Source of the DNA: JACVRW01 sp034664085
Lineage (GTDB): Bacteria > Actinomycetota > Thermoleophilia > Solirubrobacterales > Thermoleophilaceae
Reading direction: 5' to 3'
Length of the DNA stretch: 64,000 nucleotides
NCBI GenBank assembly: GCA_034664085.1
Contig: JAXDII010000095.1
Location: forward strand, 1 to 64,000
Under the pieces are notes generated by a model. The model did no database searches, was not told where the DNA came from, and worked only from the letters and a program-made list of their open reading frames with translations. The position numbers and the translations under genes were made by a program. Of this stretch, positions 42,308 to 50,829 are shown piece after piece. The first letter of the stretch is position 1, and each line of letters opens with the position of its first letter.

Positions 42308-43471
42308 CTAGTAGGCCTGGCGGTAGAGCTCGACGATCTCGCCGGCCGAGGCCTCGCGAGGGTTGAACGCGGGGCTGCCGCTGGCGATCGCCGCTTCGGC
42401 CATCGCCTCGAGCTTCGACTCGAACACGTCGCGCTCGACGCCGAGCTCGCCCAGACCGGGGATCGACAGATCGCTGTTGACCGCCTCGAGCTCCTCGACA
42501 AGCGCGCGGCAGGCGTCGTCGTCGGAGCTGTCCGGCGGGGCGGCGCCCATCACGCGCGCCACGGCCGCGTAGCGAGCCGGCGCCGCGCTCACGCTGAAGC
42601 GCGTCACGGCCGGCAGCAGCACGGCGTTGCTGAGCCCGTGAGGCAGGTGGAAGTGCGCGCCGATCGGCCGGCTCATCCCGTGGACGAGGCACACCGAGGC
42701 GTTGCTGAAGGCGGCCCCCGCGAGCGTCGCGCCGAGCATCATGGCGGCCCGCGCGGGCTCGTCCGAGCCGTCGTGGAAGGCGCGGCGCAGGTTGGGCCCG
42801 ATCTGGCGCGCGGCCTCCAGCGCGAACATGTCGGTGACGGCGTTGGCCTGGGTCGACACGTACGCCTCGATCGCGTGCGTGAGCGAGTCCACGCCCACGT
42901 GGGCGGTCAGCGGCGGCGGGCAGCTCACCGTGAGCAGGTAGTCGACGACGGCCGCCCGCGGCAGCAGCGCGTCGTCGCGGATCATCATCTTGACGTCGCG
43001 CCCGGTGTCGGTGATCACCGTGACCCGCGTGACCTCGCTGCCGGTGCCCGCGGTCGTAGGCACGGCCACGACCGGCAGGCCGGCGCTGGCGATCAGGTCG
43101 TACCCGGCGTAGTCGGCGAGGCCGCCTTCGTTGGTCGCCATCACCGATGCGGCCTTGGCGGTGTCGATCGAGCTTCCGCCGCCCACGGCCACGAGGCCGT
43201 CGGCGTCGTGTTCGCGCAGCGCGGCGACCGCGGCGGTGACGTTTGCCACCGTGGGGTCGGCCTGAACGTCGCTGAAGATGGCCACGCTGGCGCCGCCGTC
43301 CTCCAGCCGGCCCGCGAGCTCGTCGGTCGGCCCGTGCTCCCGCATGAACGGGTCGGTCACCAGCAGCGGGCGCGCGATGCCGTGGCGCCGCGCCACCTCG
43401 CCGAGCTGCGCGCTGGCGCCGCCGCCCACGACCACGTCGGCGGGCACGCGCAGGTCGAAGGGCGCCGCCAT
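42308..43471 (-). CDS. Iron-containing alcohol dehydrogenase
   Basis: This 387-residue group III alcohol dehydrogenase has an N-terminal NAD(P) domain with VAVGGGSSIDTAKAASVMAT (about 91-110) and TTAGTGSEVTRVTVITD. The C-terminal iron domain has GVDSLTHAIEAYVS and the His-rich VHGMSRPIGAHFHLPHG. It could act on a diol or hydroxyacid, or as a maleylacetate-reductase-like enzyme, which would suit a ring-hydroxylation pathway. The ATG shares one base with the stop of the M24 gene. Confidence 0.92.
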   Translation of the reverse strand: MAAPFDLRVPADVVVGGGASAQLGEVARRHGIARPLLVTDPFMREHGPTDELAGRLEDGGASVAIFSDVQADPTVANVTAAVAALREHDADGLVAVGGGSSIDTAKAASVMATNEGGLADYAGYDLIASAGLPVVAVPTTAGTGSEVTRVTVITDTGRDVKMMIRDDALLPRAAVVDYLLTVSCPPPLTAHVGVDSLTHAIEAYVSTQANAVTDMFALEAARQIGPNLRRAFHDGSDEPARAAMMLGATLAGAAFSNASVCLVHGMSRPIGAHFHLPHGLSNAVLLPAVTRFSVSAAPARYAAVARVMGAAPPDSSDDDACRALVEELEAVNSDLSIPGLGELGVERDVFESKLEAMAEAAIASGSPAFNPREASAGEIVELYRQAY

Positions 43472-44652
43472 CAGATCGCGTAGGGCGCCGAGGTGATGAC
43501 CTCGTAGCCCGTGTCGGTGATCAGGACGGTCTCCTCGAGCGCCGACTGGATGAACGAGCCATCGGGCAGCCACTTGTGGCAGTGCGGCTCGATCGCGACG
43601 CACATGCCGGGCTCCAGGACCATGTCGAGCCGGTCGGGGGCGCTGCCCGCTTTCATCAGGATCGGCAGCTCCAGGCACGCGAGGCCGATGCCGTGGCCGC
43701 TGTCGAAGCGCGTGTCGAGGTAGCCATGGTGGTGCTGCACGTCGCGCACTGCGGTGTCGACCTCCGAGCAACGGGCCCCGGGCCTCATCTTCTCGATGCC
43801 GGCGTACATCGCTTCGTAGTTCACGCGGTGCAGCTCCTCGAAGTCCTTGGTCGGCTCGCCTGCGATGGCGGTGCGCATGCAGTCTCCGTGGTATCCGCCG
43901 AAGATGGGGCCGAGGTCCATGATGACCGGGTCGCCCTCCTCGATCGTGCGGTTGGTGGCGAACATGCCGCCCTCGCGCACGGGGCCGCTGGTCAGGAACG
44001 GCGAGAACGCGTTGCCCTCCGATCCCAGCTCGTACATGCGGCCCATGAACGCCGCGGCGATCTCGTTCTCCGTAACCCCGGGCCTGACGGCCTCCATCCC
44101 GGCTGCGAGGGCCTGGCTGGCGACCCACGCGGACTGGCGCATCAGCTTCTGCTCCTCGGCGTTCTTCACGGCCCGCTGGCGCTGGAGCTCCTCCTCGGCG
44201 CGGACGAACTCCACGTCGGGCATCGCCTCGCGGAAGGCCTCGAACACGTCCCAGGAGACCCGGTCGATGCCGACCCTGCCGTTTTGCACGCCGACCTCCG
44301 CCAGTGCAGCCCTGGCCCACTCCGCCCACTTCTCGGCCACCATGCCGGCGTTGAAGATCGTGTAGTGGTTCCAGCCGTCGCGCTCCTGCAGCGCGGCGCC
44401 GTCGTCCTCCCACGCCGAGCCGGGGGAGAAATAGTCCCCGCCGGCGAGCAGCTTGGACGCGCCCTCGCGGGTGATCACGGCCAGCGAGTTGGGCTCCCAC
44501 CCGTAGATGAAGAAGCGCCGCTGGTCGGTGATGTACTGGACGTTGTCGTACTGGGTCCCGATCAGCGCCGCGGCGTCCAGCCGCTCGCAGGCCCGCACCG
44601 CGGCCTGCTGGCGCTGCGCGATCAGCAGCTCGGTGTCGACCGCGACGTTCAT
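43471..44652 (-). CDS. M24-family metallopeptidase-like (creatinase/prolidase fold) protein
   Basis: This 393-residue pita-bread protein has a short N-terminal creatinase-type domain and a C-terminal M24 domain (about 165-390). The metal ligands are present: Asp in VIMDLGPIFGGYHGDC, His in SGHGIGLACLE, Glu in LEPGMCVAIEPH and a later Glu in ALEETVLIT. The family includes prolidases, creatinase and DMSP lyase DddP, so C-N or C-S bond cleavage of a small molecule is as likely as peptide hydrolysis. It is coupled to the flavin monooxygenase upstream (ATGA). Confidence 0.88.
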   Translation of the reverse strand: MNVAVDTELLIAQRQQAAVRACERLDAAALIGTQYDNVQYITDQRRFFIYGWEPNSLAVITREGASKLLAGGDYFSPGSAWEDDGAALQERDGWNHYTIFNAGMVAEKWAEWARAALAEVGVQNGRVGIDRVSWDVFEAFREAMPDVEFVRAEEELQRQRAVKNAEEQKLMRQSAWVASQALAAGMEAVRPGVTENEIAAAFMGRMYELGSEGNAFSPFLTSGPVREGGMFATNRTIEEGDPVIMDLGPIFGGYHGDCMRTAIAGEPTKDFEELHRVNYEAMYAGIEKMRPGARCSEVDTAVRDVQHHHGYLDTRFDSGHGIGLACLELPILMKAGSAPDRLDMVLEPGMCVAIEPHCHKWLPDGSFIQSALEETVLITDTGYEVITSAPYAI

Positions 44653-45815
44653 GCCGCCTGCGCGCCGTTGAGCGCGCCCGCAGCTCCCACGTCGGGCTTG
44701 TGGAACGCGCTGCTGTTGATGCGGCGCTGCATCCGCTCGGAGCGGGCGATCCCCCAAACGAGCAGCGAGCGCGCGTCCAGCAGCGGCCGCGGCCAGTGCG
44801 TGCCGATCGTCCCGTAGAAGCGCGAGTAGCGCTGGGTGGTGTCGGTGATTTCGCGCTCGCTCGCCTCCCACAGCGGCAGGGCCTTCAGCACCTCGTTCTC
44901 GCAGGCGTCGAGCGCCTGGCCCAGTGCGACGGCGTTGCACATCGCGACGTTCGCAGCCTGCCCGAGGTTGGGGGCCATCGAGTGGCAGGCGTCGCCGATC
45001 AGCACGACGCGTCCGCTCGTCCACGAGTGCACGGAGACGTCCATGAACGGCGCCCACATCCCGCCGTCGGGCACGCGCTCGATCACGTCGCTGAGGTGCG
45101 GGAACGACTCGACCCAGGCGTCGCGCGAGTGCTCCTGCTGGATCGCGGCGGTGTCCTTCGCCGGGGCGCAGAGGAAGATGTAGACCTGATCGGGTGCGCA
45201 GGGCACGACACCGGCACGGCGCGCGCCGTCCCAGTGCTCCTCCTGGCCGAGCTTGGGGTCCATCGGCTTGCGGACGATCAGGTGGCGGCCGCAGCCGTCG
45301 CGCAGGTCCTTGATCTTCTTCGCCAGCCCGAGCGAGTCGCGCACGCGCGAGTTGACGCCGTCGGCGCCCACCACCAGGTCGGCCTTCAGGCGCTTGCCGT
45401 CGGCGAGCACCAGCTCTCCGTCGGCGCTCGCCTCCTTGACGGGCGAGTCGGTAACGATCTCGGCCCCGGCGGCGATCGCCGCGTTCGCCAGCGAGCGGTG
45501 GAGCGTGGTGCGCAGGATCGCGTACGACTCGGTCACGCCGGGCATCATCCAGACGTCCTGGAGCTTGCGCCGTCGCTCGTCGAAGAGCTCCCAGCGCTGG
45601 AGCGGCTCGGCGTCCTTGGTGGCCTCCTCGAACACGCCGATCTGCTGCAGGGCCCAGCAGCCGTTCTGGAATACCCCGATGCCGGCGCCGATCTCGCGCA
45701 GGTCGGGCCCGCGCTCGTGGACGCGGACGGTCCAGCCGCGCTGGCCTAGTACCGCTGCGGTCGTGAGCCCGGCGATGCCGGCTCCCGCGATTTCAGCGTG
45801 GGGGGGTGTTGCCAT
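44649..45815 (-). CDS. FAD-dependent aromatic-type monooxygenase (first copy)
   Basis: This 388-residue class A flavoprotein monooxygenase is of the salicylate/6-hydroxynicotinate hydroxylase type. It has the FAD-binding EIAGAGIAGLTTAAVLGQRG at the N terminus, VVGADGVNSRVRDSL (the DG motif, about 160) and VVLIGDACHSMAPNLGQAA (the GD motif, about 280). It inserts one oxygen atom using NAD(P)H, typically on an aromatic or N-heterocyclic ring. The ATG has GAGGAG upstream, inside the last codons of the amidohydrolase gene. A second, clearly related gene ends the window at 62727-63893. Confidence 0.92.
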   Translation of the reverse strand: MATPPHAEIAGAGIAGLTTAAVLGQRGWTVRVHERGPDLREIGAGIGVFQNGCWALQQIGVFEEATKDAEPLQRWELFDERRRKLQDVWMMPGVTESYAILRTTLHRSLANAAIAAGAEIVTDSPVKEASADGELVLADGKRLKADLVVGADGVNSRVRDSLGLAKKIKDLRDGCGRHLIVRKPMDPKLGQEEHWDGARRAGVVPCAPDQVYIFLCAPAKDTAAIQQEHSRDAWVESFPHLSDVIERVPDGGMWAPFMDVSVHSWTSGRVVLIGDACHSMAPNLGQAANVAMCNAVALGQALDACENEVLKALPLWEASEREITDTTQRYSRFYGTIGTHWPRPLLDARSLLVWGIARSERMQRRINSSAFHKPDVGAAGALNGAQAA

Positions 45816-47508
45816 CTGTTTTCTCCTCTTGGTGGTGCTGATGAGTCGCAGGGGCCCGGGCGCCGTCGCGCCGGTAGGCGAGCTCGCCACCGACGAAGAC
45901 GTAGTCGACCCTGATGTCGGGAAGTTCGGATGCCGGGACGGAGCGCGGGTCGCGTTCGAGCACGACCGCGTCGGCGAGCTTGCCGGGCTCCAGCGAGCCG
46001 CGGTCGGCCTCGACGCCCAGCACGCGGGCGCCGTTGATCGTGTGCATGCGCAGGGCGTCGGCGAACCCGACAGCCTCCTCCGCCTCGACGACATCCCCCT
46101 TGAAGCTGCGGCGTTCCATGGCGCACCACATGCCGAACAGCGGGTTGGTCTGGCGCTCCTCGGCGCCGAGCGTGATGTCCGAGCTGAGCGGGAGCTCCCA
46201 CCCGTCCGCGAGCAGCGAGCGGAACGGGAAGCGCCCGTGCGAGCCGTGCTCTCCCAGGTAGACCGGCAGGAAGCCGCCGAAGTTGTAGAGGAACACCGCT
46301 TGTGGCACCGGGGCGATGCCGGCGCGCCGCCAGGCGTCGGTCGTCTCCGGGCTGGTGACGAGGTTGCCGGCGTGCTCAAGGCGCACCGGCAGGTGGCCGT
46401 CGCCCGGCCCCTGCGCCTCGATGCCCGCGCACACGACCGCCTGGGCGCGCTCGCCGTTGGCGTGCACCGCGAGCTGGAGGCCGGCTTCCCGCGCGCGGCC
46501 GAGGGCCAGCGCGATCTGCCGGCGGTCGAGGCTCACCTTGCCGCGCGACCCGGGGCGCAGCGCGTGCTCGGGCAGGTACGGCCGCCGGGTGGCGGCGTTG
46601 CGCGCCGAGTAGCCGCCGTCGGCGAACAGCTTGATGCCGCGCACGTCGAACCAGTCGGAACCGCTGGAGACGTCCAGGTGGCGCTCCCACTGGCAGGCCT
46701 CCTGGATCGAGAGCGTGCCCGGCGCCCAGAGCAGGATCGACATGCGCGTGGCGAGCGTTCCGGCGCGCAGCAGCGCGTCCATGCTGTGCAGGCCGTCGAG
46801 CGTCTCGGAGATCTCGCCGATCGACGTCACGCCGTACGCGGTGAAGAGCTCGCGGGTGCCCTCCTCGATGGCGACCTGGAGCTGGTCGCGCGTCGGATTG
46901 GGCAGGTTCAGCGCCTTGTCAAGCTCGGCGATCACACCGGTCGGCTCGCCGGAGCCGTCCACCTCGACGACGGCCCCGCCGGTCATGCCTGCGCGCCCGA
47001 CGTAGTCCATCACCTGGGGCGAGAGCTCGAAGGCGCGGGAGTTGAGGATGCTCAGGTGTCCGCCCGCGCGCACCACGATCGGCACGTCGCGGCTGACGCG
47101 GTCGAGGTCGTGCCGGGTCGGCAGCCGCCCGTCCTCCAGCTTCTGGTCGAAGAAGAGGTTGGCCTGCCCGATCAGCCAGCCGGCGGACTCCTCGGCGCGT
47201 CCGAGGTTGTCGCGCAGCGTGTCGAGCACGTCGGAGATGTCGGCGCAGCGCGGCGCCCGGCAGTCCACCATCATCGAGCGCGCGCGGCAGCCGACCTCCA
47301 TGTGTGCGTGCGGGTCGATGAACCCGGGCAGGACGGCGCGGTCGCCGAAGTCCAGCACCTCGTGTCCGGCGCCGGCGATCGACCGGCCGCCGACGGCGGC
47401 GACGCGGCCGCCCTCGAAGGCGACGGCCTCGGCCTCGGTGTCCGAGGCGTCGACGGTGAGGACGCGGCCGAGCAGCACCGCGGGGATCTTGTTCAAGTCA
47501 GTGGGCAT
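45793..47508 (-). CDS. YtcJ-like metal-dependent amidohydrolase
   Basis: This 571-residue amidohydrolase-superfamily protein has a composite N- and C-terminal beta domain and a TIM barrel with GFIDPHAHME (HxH), a catalytic LAVHANGERA His, VRLEHAG and LSSDITLG with the late Asp. It belongs to the amidohydrolase_3/YtcJ type, whose members cleave formamides, N-acyl groups or cyclic amides. It follows the substrate-binding protein gene, from which a hairpin separates it. Its last 23 bp overlap the next gene. Confidence 0.9.
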   Translation of the reverse strand: MPTDLNKIPAVLLGRVLTVDASDTEAEAVAFEGGRVAAVGGRSIAGAGHEVLDFGDRAVLPGFIDPHAHMEVGCRARSMMVDCRAPRCADISDVLDTLRDNLGRAEESAGWLIGQANLFFDQKLEDGRLPTRHDLDRVSRDVPIVVRAGGHLSILNSRAFELSPQVMDYVGRAGMTGGAVVEVDGSGEPTGVIAELDKALNLPNPTRDQLQVAIEEGTRELFTAYGVTSIGEISETLDGLHSMDALLRAGTLATRMSILLWAPGTLSIQEACQWERHLDVSSGSDWFDVRGIKLFADGGYSARNAATRRPYLPEHALRPGSRGKVSLDRRQIALALGRAREAGLQLAVHANGERAQAVVCAGIEAQGPGDGHLPVRLEHAGNLVTSPETTDAWRRAGIAPVPQAVFLYNFGGFLPVYLGEHGSHGRFPFRSLLADGWELPLSSDITLGAEERQTNPLFGMWCAMERRSFKGDVVEAEEAVGFADALRMHTINGARVLGVEADRGSLEPGKLADAVVLERDPRSVPASELPDIRVDYVFVGGELAYRRDGARAPATHQHHQEEKTDGNTPPR

Positions 47509-47547
47509 CGCTGATCGCTTTCATCTCGGCGTGACGTGCGGACACCG

Positions 47548-47577
47548 GCCCCCGGATCGCAGCGGCGACCCGGGGGC
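47548..47577 (-). other. Stem-loop between the binding-protein gene and the amidohydrolase gene
   Basis: GCCCCCGG (47548-47555) pairs with CCGGGGGC (47570-47577) around a 14-nt loop. It lies in the only gap of more than 50 bp (91 bp) within the importer/catabolic operon, just past the binding-protein stop. Such hairpins often slow transcription or protect the 3' end, giving more binding protein than downstream enzymes. Confidence 0.5.
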
Positions 47578-47599
47578 GGCTCCATCGACCGTCGGGTGC

Positions 47600-48745
47600 C
47601 TAGTTCGCCGAGACGCCCTCCACGAACCAGCCCCACTTCTCGTACATGAACTCGTCCGTGAGCTCCTCGCCCTCGGCGAGCCTCACCTTGCCGCTCTGGT
47701 CGCGCAGCGGACCGACGAATGGGCTCTTGCCGTCGATGATCTCCTGCTTGGCCGCTTCGACCTTCTCCTGCACGTCAGCGGGGACCTTGGGGCCCCACGG
47801 CGCGAACTCCAGGCCATCGGCCATGCCGTACAGGCGCGGGCCCTGGTCGATCGGCTTGTCCTCCAGCAGGGAGCCGAGCACGAGCTCCATCTCCTTCTGG
47901 ATGGCGCCCTTGATGAGCACGCCCGTGACGAGCGCGTTGGGGCCGAACTCGGCCTGGTCGGAGTACTGGCTGAAGCCCCAGACCTTGTTGCGCTCGGCGA
48001 CCTCGACGACGCCCGGGGTGACCGAGAACGTCGCCAGCACGTCTGCGCCGCCGTTCACGAGCGTCTGCGCCGCCTCGACGGTCTTCGGCGCGTCGTTGAA
48101 CGAGTTGATGAAGACGACGTTGACCTTGCACTGCGGGTTGACGCTGCGGCATCCGAGCAGGTACGCGTTCGCCTGCGCGGTCTCGTACGGCTGGTCGAAC
48201 GACGCGACGTAGCCGAGCGTGTCCGACTCGGTCAGCAGCCCCGCGGCGACGCCGTAGAGGTAGAAGCTCTCCCAGAACTTGAACCAGTGGCCGGTGGTGT
48301 TCGGCGGCGGATCGCCGAGCGCCTGGACTGAGTTGCAGGCCTTGTCCGGGTACTTGACGCAGGCGGCGTAGAACAGGTCGCCGGCTGCCAGCGTGTCCAG
48401 CACGAGGTCGTTGCCCTGCTGGAAGAGCTGCTCCGTGATCTGGGTCGCCTGGTTCGAGTAGGGCACCCCCTCGACGTCCTTGAGCGTGACCCGGTCCGAG
48501 CCCACCGTCTCGATCGCGGCCTTGGTGCCTTCGTTGAAGGCGCGGCTCCATGCATCAGCCTCGAGGTTGGGCAGATACAGCGCCGCCATCTTGATCGTCT
48601 TGCCGGAGTCGGCGGCCGTGTCCGAGCCGGAGCTCGAGCCGGAGTCGGACTCCGAGTCCGAGCCACCGCAGCCGACCACGACCGCGACGAGCGCGGCCAT
48701 GGCCAGGGCGACGAGCCGTGACCTCCACATACGTGCATGGACCAC
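47600..48745 (-). CDS. BMP-family ABC transporter substrate-binding lipoprotein
   Basis: This 381-residue lipoprotein has the lipobox VVGC (lipidated Cys26) followed by an acidic Ser/Asp spacer, then the Med/BMP fold (KMAALYLPNLEADAW, DLVLDTLAAGDLF, GADVLATFSVTPGVVEVA). BMP proteins bind nucleosides, purines or other small ring compounds at the cell surface. The GTG start has AAAGG 8 nt upstream; an in-frame ATG lies 15 nt later. The two permeases and double ATPase directly upstream complete the importer. Confidence 0.92.
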   Translation of the reverse strand: MVHARMWRSRLVALAMAALVAVVVGCGGSDSESDSGSSSGSDTAADSGKTIKMAALYLPNLEADAWSRAFNEGTKAAIETVGSDRVTLKDVEGVPYSNQATQITEQLFQQGNDLVLDTLAAGDLFYAACVKYPDKACNSVQALGDPPPNTTGHWFKFWESFYLYGVAAGLLTESDTLGYVASFDQPYETAQANAYLLGCRSVNPQCKVNVVFINSFNDAPKTVEAAQTLVNGGADVLATFSVTPGVVEVAERNKVWGFSQYSDQAEFGPNALVTGVLIKGAIQKEMELVLGSLLEDKPIDQGPRLYGMADGLEFAPWGPKVPADVQEKVEAAKQEIIDGKSPFVGPLRDQSGKVRLAEGEELTDEFMYEKWGWFVEGVSAN

Positions 48746-48760
48746 TTGTTGAACCTTTCG

Positions 48761-49702
48761 CTAGCGCTGCCCGCGCACGAAGACGGACCCGAGTGCGGCG
48801 GGAGCTGTTGGTGGACCGCCAAATCGCCGCGTGCGAGTCGCCCGTGCGATGAGGACAGCGATGGTCAGGAGGTACGGGGCCATGTCGAGGATGGGTGAGG
48901 GAATCCCCCAACCCTGCGACTGGCCGACGTCCCCGAGTACGAGCAGGATTCCGAAGAAGTACGCGCCCCAGAGCAGGGAGACCGGGCGCCAGGCGACGAA
49001 GATCACCAGCGCGAGCGCGATCCAGCCGCCGCCGGCGACCATCTGGTCCTGCCAGTGGCGGATCGTGACCAGGCTCAGCATCCCGCCGCCCAGCCCCATC
49101 AGCGCGCCGCCAACGGTGACGTAGAGGAGCTGCCAGCGCACGACCGGGACGCCGGCGGCGTGCGCCGACCCCGGGTCCTCGCCGATCGCCCGGAGGTTCA
49201 TGCCGTGGCGCGTTCGGTTCAGCAGGAACGCGACCGCCAGCACGACCGCGACGCCGAGGTAGACCGGCCAGGGCTGCTCGAAGAAGGCCTTGCCGACCAG
49301 CGGCAGGTCGCGCAGCAGCGGCACCTGGATCTCGGCCATGCGCTGCGGCAGCGCGCTCGAGGTATAGGACGCCCCCAGCTCGGCCGACAGCCCGATGCCG
49401 ATGAACCAGGCCGCGAAGCCGATCACGATCTGGGACGCCCGCGCGAGCACGATCGGCAGCGCGACGAACAGTCCCGCGAACAGGCCACCCGCCGCCGCGC
49501 TGGCCACGAACCCGGTGACGGTGCTGCCGGAGTCCACGGCGATCACGAAGCCGACGGCGGCGCCGACGAGCATCACGCCCTCGATCCCGATGTTGATCAC
49601 GCCGACGCGCTCCGACAGCAGCTCGCCGAGCGCGGCGTACGCGAGCGGGATGCCGGCGAGCATGGCCGACGCGAGCATTCCCTCGAAGACGTCGAAGCTC
49701 AT
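48761..49702 (-). CDS. ABC transporter permease (BMP-type importer, second permease)
   Basis: This 313-residue membrane protein of the BPD_transp_2 family has about eight to nine membrane segments. It contains the family's ELLSERVGVINIGIEGVMLVGA near the N terminus and NLRAIGEDPGSAHAAGV, the cytoplasmic coupling loop that meets the ATPase. Together with the larger permease encoded upstream it forms the membrane channel of the importer. The ATGA overlap with the larger permease gene indicates coupled translation. Confidence 0.93.
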   Translation of the reverse strand: MSFDVFEGMLASAMLAGIPLAYAALGELLSERVGVINIGIEGVMLVGAAVGFVIAVDSGSTVTGFVASAAAGGLFAGLFVALPIVLARASQIVIGFAAWFIGIGLSAELGASYTSSALPQRMAEIQVPLLRDLPLVGKAFFEQPWPVYLGVAVVLAVAFLLNRTRHGMNLRAIGEDPGSAHAAGVPVVRWQLLYVTVGGALMGLGGGMLSLVTIRHWQDQMVAGGGWIALALVIFVAWRPVSLLWGAYFFGILLVLGDVGQSQGWGIPSPILDMAPYLLTIAVLIARATRTRRFGGPPTAPAALGSVFVRGQR

Positions 49703-50829
49703 CGCGGCGCCTCCGGGCTGGGCTCGGCATCCGGCGGCGGCACGCGCCGCCTGCGGCGCAGGATCCCGTCGCGGGGGAGGGCCGCCGCCAGGCTGGCGCA
49801 GATCAGCAGCAGGCCGACCAGCAGCAGCACGACGCCGCTCGTGACGCCGGCGATGCGCAGGGCGCTGCCGACCGCCTGGAGCAGCGCCAGCAGCAGGCCG
49901 GTCGCCAACACTCCGCCCATGGAGCCGGCGGCGAGGATCGCGACGACGATGCCGACGTAGCCCGTGTTGTCGGTCAGCGACGGCGCGTAGCTGTGCGCCG
50001 TGCTCATCTCGACGAGGCTTCCGGCGAGGCCGGCGATCGCGCCGGACAGCAGCATCGCCGCGAAGCGGGCCCTGCGGGTGTCGAAGCCCGCGTAGCGGCC
50101 GGCCTCCTCGGAGGCACCGGTGACGTGGGTGCGGAAGCCGAAGTGCGTGTGGCGGAAGACGAGCCAGAGCGCCGCGACGACGCCGACCGCGATCAGGAAC
50201 GAGACCCCGATCGCGGCGCCGCCCACGGTGAAGGAGGGGAGGAACGTGCTCTCCGGGATCGGCTTGGTCTGGAGGGCGACGTTGGCGTACTCGGTGGACT
50301 TCCACGGGCCGGTGATCCAGTAGGTGGTCCAGGAGTACGCGACGAAGTTGAGCATCAGCGTCGTGACCACCTCGCTGACGCGCAGGTAGGCCTGGGCCAG
50401 CGCGGGCACCAGTGCCCAGCCCATCCCGCCGGCCAGCGACGCGAGCAGCATCAGCGGCACGAGCAGCACACCCGGCAGGCTGGGCAGGGAGAAGGCGACA
50501 CCAGTCGCGGCCCACGCACCGACGAGCAGCTGCCCGTCGACGCCGATGTTCCACAGCCCGGCGCGCCGGGCGACCGCGACTGCGCAGCCGGCCAGGATCA
50601 GCGGGGTGGCAAGCGAGATCCACTGCTGGATCCCCAGCGGCGTCCCGAGGGTCGAAACCCAGATCGTCTGAAACAGGTCGGTGCCGGGGGTGAGCTGCGT
50701 GCTGAGGTACGCGAGGCCCAGCAGGAGACCGACCGCGATCGCCGCGATGCGCAGCCACAGCTGCCGGTTGCCGGCAAGCTCGGCGATGCGCAGCGCAGCA
50801 GCCGGGCTGCGCGCCGCAGTGGAGCTCAT
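49699..50829 (-). CDS. ABC transporter permease (BMP-type importer, first permease)
   Basis: This 376-residue permease of the BPD_transp_2 family has about ten membrane segments. ARRAGLWNIGVDGQLLVGAW is the NupP/YufP-type signature, and GASEEAGRYAGFDTRRARF is the coupling loop. A basic, Pro-rich C-terminal tail of about 25 residues is cytosolic. It pairs with the 313-residue permease downstream. Both ends overlap neighbours by 4 bp (ATGA). Confidence 0.93.
   Translation of the reverse strand: MSSTAARSPAAALRIAELAGNRQLWLRIAAIAVGLLLGLAYLSTQLTPGTDLFQTIWVSTLGTPLGIQQWISLATPLILAGCAVAVARRAGLWNIGVDGQLLVGAWAATGVAFSLPSLPGVLLVPLMLLASLAGGMGWALVPALAQAYLRVSEVVTTLMLNFVAYSWTTYWITGPWKSTEYANVALQTKPIPESTFLPSFTVGGAAIGVSFLIAVGVVAALWLVFRHTHFGFRTHVTGASEEAGRYAGFDTRRARFAAMLLSGAIAGLAGSLVEMSTAHSYAPSLTDNTGYVGIVVAILAAGSMGGVLATGLLLALLQAVGSALRIAGVTSGVVLLLVGLLLICASLAAALPRDGILRRRRRVPPPDAEPSPEAPR

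Noticed and set aside
39817..42692. Overlapping long minus-strand frames across mmsA and the aldo/keto reductase
   Set aside because: They are in other frames of the same strand, are Arg/Gly/Pro-rich, and have no domain; the coupled frames encode recognisable enzymes.
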